DNA of 64,000 bases from Brasenia schreberi. Taxonomy: Eukaryota > Streptophyta > Magnoliopsida > Nymphaeales > Cabombaceae. The position numbers were made by a program, and so were the translations under genes. Under the pieces are notes generated by a model. The model was not told where the DNA came from. It worked only from the letters and a program-made list of their open reading frames with translations, and did not search any database. Of the stretch, positions 13,101 to 25,465 are shown piece after piece; position 1 is the first letter of the stretch; each line of letters starts with the position of its first letter. The stretch is from positions 9,249,001 to 9,313,000 of the forward strand of contig JAYKKT010000059.1 in NCBI GenBank assembly GCA_036023115.1, read 5' to 3'.

Positions 13101-16100
13101 CTTTCAATTTGCACTAATCAGTATTTAGAAGACTGAGTAGGCAAGGAAAAACAACTAGCGGTGATGCAGACATCTTCGGATAGTAACATATAACTCAAAA
13201 CCTGTTCTGCAGGGATCGGTACAACTGCAAGTATTAAATGGTCAGGACACAATGTCTTACAATCTCTGTTCTGGAGGAGATGAAATATGGATGAAGTCTA
13301 AAAGGGAACAAGATAAAAGTGAAAAAATGCAATCACGAACCTCCCAGACAAAACAAGAAAGGGGGAGAAAGTATGCCAAAGAGCCAAGATGGCGATGGAC
13401 TAAACAAAACAGCAAGGTCCTAATGTTAACTTCCAACAATGAAGTTACAGAATGTTTAGAAAGTTTATGATATTATCTCTCAACAATTGGTGTTGACCAA
13501 TGCATGTCAGCAGCAGTCTGTCATATCAACTTTTAGGTTTTTAGGTTCTTATTAACTGCACAAAAGGGTGGTGGGATAAACATTTGGTAATAAAATGGTC
13601 ATCAATGTTACATGTAGAACATGTGTCAGTTTACAGAACAAAGGTAATGAACTTAAACGCTTCATTTGGAGAGCATGTCATTTCAGATGCTAACACTAAC
13701 CAGCAGTAATGTTTATGAAGTGGCACGCTAGATGCCAGAAGAGGTTCTCATATTTTAGTATGTTCCTGATGATCATTTGCTCCCTTCACATTGCAATTAA
13801 GGAGGAGCACGCTAGATGCCAGAAGAGGTTCTCATATTTTAGTCTGTTCCTGATGATCATTTGCTCCCTTCACATTGCAATTAAGGAGGAGCGTCCAGAA
13901 TACGGAAGTTGATGAACAGGTATGATGAGGGAAGTTAAGTGATATACATGATTCAGTCATCTCAAGAGACAGACATTTGAAAATGTTCCTACATGACATG
14001 TGAGCTTCGATCAGGCACTTACGACTAAGTGATTCATTCAACAACAACAACAACTAAGCCTTTTCCCATACTAGACGGGGTCGGCTACATGGATTCTTTG
14101 TTTCCACATAGCCTTATCATGTGTCATCATAGCAGTTAACCCATAATAAGCTAGATCATCCTTTATTGTTTCTTTCCAACACTTTTGTGGTCGTCCTCTA
14201 CCTCTTTTAATACTTTCAAAATCTAGTTTTTCATACCTTCTTAAGGTTCTTTTTTTTTATCTTCTTTCTATATATTCAAACCATCTTAAACAATATTCTC
14301 TCATTTTATCCTCTATTGATAGCCACTCCTAATTAGTTTCTAATAACCTCATTATGTAAACGGTCTTTTCATCCATCTCAACATCTTCATTTTTGTTACA
14401 AACATCTTTTGTACATGTTGATGATTAACTCCTCAACACTTAGAAGTTAGAACCATAAAACATGGCAGGTCTAATTGTTGCTCTATAATATTTACCTTTT
14501 AACTTTAATGGTATCTTCTTATCACAAAGAATACATGATGCTCCTCTCCATTTTAACCAACCAGCATTAATTCTATCCGTAACATCTCCATTAATTCTTC
14601 CATCACTCTGAAAATTTGACCCTAGGTATTTAAAACTTTCCTTTTGGGGATGCAATGTATGCCAATTTTAATTTCTATGTCCTCTGAAGTAACCAAATGA
14701 TTAAACTTACATTCCATATATTTTGTCTTTGTTGTATAAATTCAGAAGCCTTTACTTTCTAATGTTTCTCTCCATAGTTTCAATTTTCTATTAACTTTTT
14801 CCTTAGACTCCTCCACTAACACAATGTCATCTGCAAATAACATACCAAGGTACTTCATCTTAAATATGTTTTGTTAACTCATCAATCACCATTATAAATA
14901 AGTATGGACTTAAAGTTGATCATTGATATAACCCAATATTAACTTTAAAGAAGTTTGTCATTCCTTCATGAGTCCTCACACATGTTTTTGCACCATCGTA
15001 CATGTCTCTTATAAGGTTTATGCATGTCAATGGGAAACCTCTTTTTTCCAAGGTTCTCCAAAGAGCCTCCCTCGGTACTCTATCGTAAGATTTTCTAGAT
15101 CAATTACAAAAGACGTCTCAAAAGGTGAATCACTTCAACAGTAGATCTACCTGGCATGAATCCAAATTGGTTCTCTGTTGTACTTGATACTTGTCTTAAC
15201 CCACGTTCGATAATTCTTTCCCACAATTTCATAGTATGGCTCATTAACTTGATACCCCGATAATTCGCACAATTCTGAATGTCTCCCTTGTTCTTATATA
15301 TGGGTATAAGTATATTCGCTCTGCATTCCTCGGGCATCTTTTGGTTTCTCCATATTTCATTACATAGTCTTGTGAGCCAAGTGATTCCTATTTCTCCTAG
15401 TATTTTCCAAACTTCTATAGGAATATTGTATGGTTCTACCGATTTACCACCCTTTATATGTTTAAGAGCCTTTTTCACTTCATTCTTTTAAATATGTCGG
15501 TAGAAATTGTAGTTTATATACTTTTTTTATTTGGCTAACTCTCCTAAGCTAATACTAACATCTTTATTTTTATTAAAAAACTTATAAAAATAGTTTTTCC
15601 ATCTATTTCTTATATCATTATTTGCCACTAGAATTTTTTCATCCTCGTCTTTGATGCATCTAGCATAATTAAGATCTTTAGTTTTCTTATCTCTGGTCCT
15701 AGCTATCCTAAAAATAACCATTTCACCCTCTTTTGAGTTGACTTTTTTATATAAATCCTCCCAAATTTTAGCTTTTGCTTTATTGACGGTCTTTTTCGCT
15801 TCCTTCTTTGCTTTCTTATAAGCCTCTAAAGTTTCACTAGTTTTCTTAGCATAATATAATTTGTAGCGTGCCCTCTTTGCCTTGATTTTATTTTGCACTA
15901 CTTCACTTCATCACTAAGCTTCTTTTTATGCCGGTACACCTCCCTTAGATTCACCTAATACATATTTCGCCACTTTCCTAATATGTATAGCCATATTGTT
16001 CCACATATCACAAGGTGTACCAACATAATTCCAAGCATCTCCTTGAAGGACTTTCTGTTTAAATATATCTTTTTTCTCGCTTTTGAGGTTTCACCATTTA

Positions 16101-19100
16101 GCCCAACTAAGTGATTTATTAATTCATAAAATACAATAAAATAAATAACTCAACCAAAGTCTTTTATCATAGTCGTTGTTCTTGATCTTGTAAAATTTTA
16201 CACAAGATATTTTCAAGAAGAATATCTCGAGTCCAGAACCAAAACAAAGCCTTCTTCCACACTAAGTGGGGTCAACTACATAGAGTCCTATCCACCAACG
16301 TCCTTTCTCTTGTGTTATATTTGCTTTTAACTCCATACGAGCAAGAACGGCTAGAAAATATCTTAGATGCCTTTAAAAAATTCGAATATAAAGAAAACTT
16401 AATATTTAAGAAATAGTGATTCTCAAGACCAGTTTCATTGAAAAAGTAGATAAGGCATTTCAAAAAGGTTTGTGAAGCTAAAGATATAAAAAGAACAAAA
16501 ATAGAGCTTAAAATGGGAAATAGGAAATAACTTAAAGTTTTGAAAATAGCACATAATCTTGATGTAAGATTGCAACATTATGTTTGTTTGCTATTTTTAA
16601 TATCAGAAATATTTTGAAAAATGTCATCTCATAATAGCGCCATCTTTAAAGTGTTGTTGTATCATGAGATTTCATAATTTTGACAATATTCATAACTATG
16701 GTCCACATGTATCCAAGGGCCAAAGGGGCGTACAAAGTTTGTTTTGGTACCCTTGATACTCCAGAAATCGGAAGGGCCAAACGGAGGTTCCTCTGCAGAC
16801 CCTTCAATCTTGAATTGCAGCCTCAAAGAATCACGACTCAGTATGATAGTTTCCTCTCATGCCTTTCTTGGTTAATGGTTCAAGATTTTAGTTCATTATA
16901 CAGGGAAGGACATTAACTCATCATGAATTTGACTAGATTTTCATGCAATGGGGAGAGCTTTAGAAGATTACGATTGTGTAAAGGAAATAGCTCAAAAGAC
17001 AAGGTAGTGCCAGCTAGACAATGCAACACAAAGGGTTCCTAGAAGGTCCAGTCATCCTAGTAATATTCTCAGGTAAGTTCACTTGACTTGATCGCCCTCT
17101 ACTAAAGATTGAACAAAGTCTTATGTTAGCCATGATACCTAAATGCAACCGCCTCCTCTATCCAGGCTCGGGATCGCTATTTAAGGGAAAACCCTCACTA
17201 TAAGCAGAGTTGGTTACATAAGAAATGCACTTTCCACAAAAATAATATGGAAAGAAGCGGCTGAATGCAGGAAAGGTTTCTTCTGGTAGGTACTCTTAGA
17301 GACCAACTTGGCAAAGGGAGTGCAGACTTTGTAACTCAAGGATTACAAAATATAGCTTTGTAACAGAACTTTGGTGGGTCTGAGTCCCTCCGCCAGAACC
17401 AGCCTACAAGGAGGGCCCTTCATTTCAATCGAACAGGCACAGAGTTATGAGATGGGGCACCAAAAGCCTAATCTCAGATCTGAAGGAACAAAAGCCAAAT
17501 ACCACTAAAGTAATGGTGTTCGCATCAATGATCGTTTATGGGCATGTTAAGAACTGAAGGTGACAAATGGCAGAATAATCACCTAGTCTTTTCACCTTCA
17601 GTTAAAGAACAGAAGTATTCCATAGGCGTACAGGATCTTTGAGAAAGTTTCCTCAGGACTGACGATCTTGTCTGCATGTTGAATCTGGAGCTCGATAATT
17701 CATCCGTACAGAATAGAAGGTATTTGAGGACAAAAGCCTGCATGAAAGAAAAACACAAATTTAAGAGAAGAGCATCTCACAGGAAATATCATCCTTTGAC
17801 TTTTTGTGAAACTATTCATGAATCATAATCAAACTATGATTAGCTTCACTTCATCCAAGAAAAAAGATTTACAACTAGCTTCACCCTTGGTATAGGGTTA
17901 ACTTGATCTCCTTGCAATGGTTCTAGCATTACATGCATTGAACAATAATCATGTTAGACTGAATAGCAGAGCGTTTAGAGACTTATGACTGACATATAAG
18001 ACAGCAATGGCCACCAAGTTGGACAAGTAGAACAAATTTCAACATATTTTTACTATATTCACAAATAGACACTGTCCACGGAAACCTAAAACCCCATTAT
18101 GATTCAAAATGTTGCCACCATCTCATAGTAGAACATAAAAGTGATCCACCAAGTCATCTTCACAGGAAAGAAAAAAGATAGCAATTTTACTACCTTTTAC
18201 TGGCCAATAAAGAAAATCTTTGTGGAATATGTTCAATATTGACATCTAAAGGTACTCTTCTAATACTCATTTTCAATCCACCTTCACTTGTATGGTTTCT
18301 TGTCCAAACCAAGATGACAAAATAAAGACAGTACTAAGTGGTTGTGAAGATCTCACAAAAACGGAAAACAAGGAGGGCAAGCACAATATACAATTCAATC
18401 AGGCATCCAACACATCAAAGTGGGTGCATTTGACAGCGAATCAATATGAAAGAGACAGGAGGATAAGTAATAAAACAAGAATAGACAGTTCAGTCAGGCA
18501 TCTAACCCATCAAAGTGGGTGCATTTAGTGATTGAAATTAAATGCAGCAAAGGAGTTCAACAGTTTTAACTAACAGAAGACAACTTTTGCTATAAGCAGA
18601 ATATCAACTGATTTATGTGCAAATAAGACACTTACTTTCTAATTTAGTGTTTTCAGCAAAGCAAAAGTTAAGAATAATGGATGTGGTCATCAAATATTCA
18701 GGTACGTTACAATCTCTTTACGTAGAACAAGTATAAGAGGAAGGCAAGCAGAAAAACAGAACAGAACGTAACTTTATGATGCCTTCCACTGTCACAAATA
18801 TGAGAACCAAAAAAACCACAATTTTACATGAAAATTGTCTACAACAAGATCATAAGATTGGTGGCAAAAAAAACAAAAGTTCTACATATTAAAGGTCCAC
18901 CTGAATGGGTGCTAGCACACCACATGGCCCTCCTTCATGTTGCACGAGACCCATAGAGGTTTCAGGATCAGTACTAAACCTACAAAAGAAAAAGCACATA
19001 TTAGAATGCTATCTAAAACAGTGAGTTGACTGCAAAATCTCTTATGGACCTCCACATAGTTGTAAATAATTGTTGATGCTTGAATGTTGAATCGGCTAAG

Positions 19101-22100
19101 TCGCAAAACGTCGATATGTGTGAAATCGTCAAGATATAAAAGCATCCAAATATGGATGTCTCAGTCAAGAATACAACAAGAGTAAGAGTCAAGAGAGAGA
19201 GCCAAATCACGAATCAAATCAAAAGGTTGTGCAAGACAGCTTGTAGGCTATATTTATAGAGAAAATATTACAAGAAGTGAGAGAGGGAAGAAGTAGTAAG
19301 GAGCAGCTGACTGCACTGGATCAGATCTCCCTAACGGCTATATTAACTAGCCATTGGGGTGCTCCCGTTGGGGAGGAGCTCCCCAACAGTTAACTGGCCA
19401 TCCAGTACCTGACCATGGGCCAGCAAGGGTTGGGCCCTAGTGGCCCGCCCTATTAAATGTTAACACTCTCCCTTAAACTTATGATATATATATCGAAAGT
19501 TTGCCCAACAAAAAATTAAATATAGGAGCTGATAATGACTTGGTGAAGAAGTATGTTAGTTGCATGTCAAATGGCACATAACATAAAATGAGTTTTTTTT
19601 CAAGCATTCCTCTCGAACAAAGTGACAGTCCATCTCAATATGCTTCGTTCTTTCATGAAAAGTGTTTTTAAATGTAATGTACATGGCACTCTTGTGGTCA
19701 CAAAACAAAGTCGATGGTTGTTCAAGGATGACCCCATGTCTCTTAAATCCCAGCACTTTTGTAATCCACGAGATATAAGTAACAGTGGTTGTCATGGCCC
19801 AGTATTCTGCTTTTGTGAATGAAAGTGACACCTTCTATTGCTTTTTGCATCTCAAGGAGATTAATGATTTACCTAAAATATACAAAAACTTGTGGTGGAA
19901 TATCAATTATTGACATCTCCACCACAATCTGCATTAGTATATGCAGTCAAATCAAGTGAAGAGGAAGAAGTCACAAGTACCCCCTTATCCATAAGTGTTT
20001 TATGTATCTGATGATTCTAATAACCGCACTCATGTGAGCACTAGTAGGAGTTTGTTGAAACTAGCTTGCAGTGTTTACGACATGTGATATGTCTGGACGA
20101 GTGATAATGAGATAGGTCAACACTCCTATAAGTTTTTTGTATGGGGTAGCATCATCCAGTTTCTCTCAATCTGTTGCTTTCATTTTTTTTCAAGAACCTC
20201 CAGTGTATCAAACTTATTCTCGTCGATTAAACCTGATCTGCCAACAATCAATTACAAATTTTGTTTGAGACATAAAGTATCCTCTATCATTACGTATAAT
20301 TTCAATTCCCAAAAAATAATTAAGCAAACCAAGGTCTTTCACTTCAAATTCTTTCTGAAAATCACTTTTAACTTATAAGATGTCAACTTTATCACTTCCA
20401 GTAATCATCATATCATCTAGATACAAGAGTAGAATTACTATACCTGCATCTGATTTCCTCACAAATAATGCAGTGTCAATATAGCAAAAGACAAAAATTA
20501 TGCATATGCATAAAGTCTTCAAAACGATCAAACCAATCCTTGGGAGCTTTTTAAAGACTATACAAGGCATTCTGAAGTTTAAGAACATGATCTTGAAGAA
20601 CATTAAATCCGGGAGAATGAATCAAATAAAAATGTTTATGCAATTTTCCATTCAAAAAGGTATTTTTAACATCAAGTTGAAAAATATTTCAATTTTTTAT
20701 AGCACTAAAGAGTTATGAGAATCCTTATAGTGGTCATTCTAGCACCCCAAGTAAGATTAGAAGATAGTATAAAGGCAGCTTTTTGGGAAGAGTTAGATAA
20801 AGTGATTCAAAAGATTCCACAAAAGGAGATGATTTGTTTAGGAGGAGACTTAAATGGACATATCGGTAAAGAGGCATTAGGATATCAAGGTATTCATGGA
20901 AACTTTGGTTTTGGGGATATAAATGAGAAAGGTAGGGAGATTTTAAATTTTACTATGGCATTTGATCTCTTTATAGTCAATACAATCTTCAAAATACGAG
21001 ATGAACATTTAATTACTTATAAGAGTGGCTTATCACAAACACAAATTGATTACTTTATTTATAGAAAAAAAGATAGAGCGTGTTGTAAAGATTGCAAGGT
21101 AATTCCAGGAGAAAGCTTAACTACCCAACATCGACTTTTAGTTATGGATTTACAAATAAAAAAATGGACAAAGAAGAAAAGAGTGCATCGAGCTATTCGG
21201 ACTAAATGGTGGAACTTCAAAAGCGACAAAGAAGATATATTTAAACAGAAAGTCCTTCAAGGAGATGTTTGGAATTATGTTGGTACACCCTGTGATATGT
21301 GGAACAATATGGCTATACATATTAGGAAAGTAGCAAAAGATGTGTTAAGTGTATCTAACGGAGGTGTACCGGCACAAAAAGAAGCTTGGTGGTAGAGTGA
21401 AGTAGTGCAAAATAAAATCAAGGCAAAGAGGGCATGTTACAAATTACATTATGCTAAGAAAACTAGTAAAACTTTAGAGGCTTATAAGAAAGCAAAGAAG
21501 GAAGCGAAAAAGGCCGTGAGTGAAGCAAAAGCTAAAATTTAGGAGGATTTATATAAAAAACTCAACTCAAAAGAGGGTGAAAGAGATATTTTTAGGATAG
21601 CTAGGGCTAGAGATAAGAAAACTAAATATCTTAATTATGTTATATGCATCAAAGATGAGGATGAAAAAATTCTAGTGGCAAATGATGATATAAGAAATAG
21701 ATGAAAAACTATTTTTATAAGCTTTTTAATGAAAATAAAGATGTTAGTATTAGCTTAGGAGAGTTAGCCAAATCAGAAAAATATATAAACCATAATTTCT
21801 ACCGACGTATTCAAAAGAATGAAGTCAAAGAGGCTCTTAAACATATGAAAGGTGGTAAATCGGTAGGACCATATAATATTCCAATAGAAGTTTGGAAAAT
21901 ACTAGGAGAAATAGGAATCACTTTGCTCACAAGACTATTTAATGAAATATGAAAAAACCAAAAGATGCCCGAGGAATGGAGAGCAAATACACTTTTACCC
22001 ATATATAAGAAAAGGGAGACATTCAAAATTATGTGAATTATCGAGGTATCAAGTTAATGAGCCATACTATGAAATTGTGGGAAAGAGTTATCGAACGTGG

Positions 22101-25100
22101 GTTAACACAAGTATCAAGTACAACAAAGAACCAATTTGGATTCATGCCATGCAGATCTACTGTTGAAGCGATTCACCTTTTGAGACGTCTTATGGAACAT
22201 TTTAGAGCAAAAAAGAAAGAGCTTCACATGATATTTATTGATCTAGAAAAAACTTATGATAGAGTACCGAGGGAGGTTCTTTAGAGAACTTTGGAAAAAA
22301 GAGGTATCCCATTGACATACATTAACCTTATAAGAGACATGTATGATGGTGCAAAAACATGTGTGAGGACTCATGAAGGAATGACAGATTTCTTTGAAGT
22401 TAATGTTGGGTTACATCAAGGATCAACTTTAAGTCCATACTTATTTATAATGGTGATTGATGAGTTAACAAAACATATTCAAGATGAAGTACCTTGGTGT
22501 ATGTTATTTGCAGATGACATTGTATTAGTGGAGGAGTCTAAGGAAAAAGTTAATAGAAAATTGGAACTATGGAGAGAAACATTAGAAAGCAAAGGCCTCC
22601 GACTTAGTAGAACATAGACAGAATATATGGAATGTAAGTTTGATCATTTGGTTACCTCAGAGGACATGGAAATTAAAATTGGCACACATTGCATCCCCAA
22701 AAGGAAAGTTTTAAATACCTAGGGTCAATTTTTCACAATGATGGAAGAATTGATGGAGATGTTACGCATAGAATTAATGCTGATTGGTTAAAATGGAGAG
22801 GAGCATCAGGTATTCTTTGTGATAAGAAGATATCATTAAAGTTAAAAGGTAAATATTATAGAGCAGCAATTAGGCTTGCCATGTTTTATGGTTAAGAGTG
22901 TTGGGTAGTTAATCATCAACATGTACAAAAGATGTCTGTGACAAAAATGAAGATGTTGAGATGGATGAGTGGTCATACAAGAAAAGACCGCATACATAAT
23001 GAGGTTATTAGAAACAAATTAGGAGTGGCACCAATAGAGGATAAAATGAGAGAATATCATTTAAGATGGTTTGGACATATAGAAAGAAGATCAAAAGAAG
23101 AACCTGTAAGAAGGTACGAAAAACTAAATTTGGAAAGTATTAAAAGAGCTAGAGGACGATCACAAAAGTGTTGGAAAGAAACAATAAAGAATGATCTAGC
23201 TTATTATGAGTTAACTGCTAACATGGCACACGATAGGGATCTGTGGAAACAAAGAATCCATGTAGCCGACCCCATCTAGTATGGGAAAAGGCTTAGTTGT
23301 TGTTATTGTATATGTTTGTTATTCCTTATAATCATAATAAGTCATAACTCATAAGTAATGATATTTTCTAACTTCTAAGTATATTGTATTTTTATAGACA
23401 AATGCAAAGAGATGCAAGAAAGGCAAGAAATGTGTCATATGACCCACTTAGTTATATTGATATTCTTGATGAGTGAGTGAAGAAGAAGAGTCCTTTATTA
23501 TTTTAGAGGATGCAAACCGAAAAGCAATAGAGATGACGATGTAGAAGAAGCAAGATTGGAGGACCTAATTTTGGAGGATGAGGAGGGAGATGATGGTAGC
23601 GGTGACCCTGATTATAATCCTTATAACGCATTTGTTAATTATGATCCACATTTTATGGATAAAACAATAAAATTGAATTGTTGTAGTTTACAACTTTGTA
23701 TTTGTGTTACATAATAAATTATAATCTTAACTTTGTAAACTTTCAAAAGCTTCTTGGTATACTGTTAACTTTAAGTTTAACTTTCTTACTCTTATAACCT
23801 CCGTAAAGAAATAAGTATGTTCCTCAATCCATTTTATAGAAGATCAAATCTATATACATCCAACCATAAAGGGGGCAGGTCAAGGCGTCAAACACTTGTA
23901 TTCAATATCTTTTTAACTTCAACAACTAACAGCACGATTGTTGGCTTTCACTCTTCCTCTCTACAAATACTCATCATGTATTCAATAACATTCAAGCCAT
24001 TTGTGGTTGATTCTATATAGATTTGATTTTCAATAAAATGGATTCAGGCATACCAATTTCTTTACATGGTATCAGAGCCATGTTAAAAGGCTTTTTTGTG
24101 GTTTGAGTGGCGGCGAGCAACTGAGTGATGATGCAATGAGAGTCGTACGTGAGTTGAATGGCGGCGACGGTGGTACAACTTTACTTTGTCTCTTTAGTTG
24201 ATAGTCATAGTCGTGCAGCTCCAGCAGACGTGTTATCGATTGTGGGTGGACAAAATCGAGACGATGCAGCTCGACAAGTACTGTCGGGGAGAGTCAACAA
24301 CGGAGACGATGATCACGGCGCTCTAATCGTTCTTGAAGGGTAGGACCAATGTGGAAAGACATCGCAAATTGCCCGCCTCGTCTCCTTCATGCATGAAGGA
24401 GGGTTTGACATAGAATCTACATGCTTTCCTGATCGAACCACGGCCATCGACGATCTTGTGTTATACCTAAACATAACTTCATTGAAAGCAGTAGAGTTGC
24501 AGTGAGCATCCCATAGTGAAAAAGGGACGGAGAGCAACGCAAAGGTAGAAGATAAGGGAGGTCAATTGGCCGGCGATGGCGATGGATGGTTTGTGACAGC
24601 GGCAAGGGAGCAAACGGGTGATGCTGGGGCAACAAGCCAAGGCATTGGTCGATGGAGTTTAAGGGCAACCGACTGTTAGGCGGTCTGGCAGTAAGGGAGG
24701 TCAATTGGCCGGCGATGGCGATGGATGGTTTGTGACAGCGGCAAGGGAGCAAACGGATGATGCTGGGGCAACAAGCCAAGGCATTGGTCGATGGAGTTTA
24801 AGGGCAACCGACTGTTAGGCGGTCTGGCAGTAAGGAGTGGCTTTCAATGGAGAAGATGGAGGCAATTGGGATCCGGTTGGGCCAACAGGGCCCATAAGTC
24901 TTTGTGTAACCATGCTCCTGCTGTGATTTTAATCTAAATCGATGTATCCTACATGACTATTTTCTGTTCCAGACGATGATTCACTCCAATCAATCCTTTA
25001 TTGGTTCATTTTTGCTCCCTGCCCCTTCAACATGCACAGTCTTACATAAGAGTTTTCCAATTGATGCATTACATACCTAACCCCTGACACATCAAACAAT

Positions 25101-25396
25101 TGATATTCTCCCTATCTGCTATCGCTCATAGGTTCCATTATAAATTAGCTTTTTGTTCCATCACATCAAAAGATCCTTATTTAGGTGTTCATGGTACATA
25201 TGACAAATGGTGCAACTTCCAATCGCACTCGATGCACCAACAATCTAATATAGGAGCGAACTGATTTGACAAGTCGGTCTTTGGTGATTCGCTTAGCCAG
25301 AAGAGCTATTTGAATTACACAATTTCTGAAAATTATATCCCGATCAGAAAAATCTAAATTTCCTAGAGCAACTTTAAATTCTAATCCGTAAAAGAG

Positions 25397-25465
<69 letters not shown>

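Noticed and set aside
18912..19210. Minus-strand frames overlapping MINDY exon 2 and the copia LTR
   Set aside because: They are out of frame with the catalytic GGPCG exon and cross the splice acceptor and LTR. They are chance frames.
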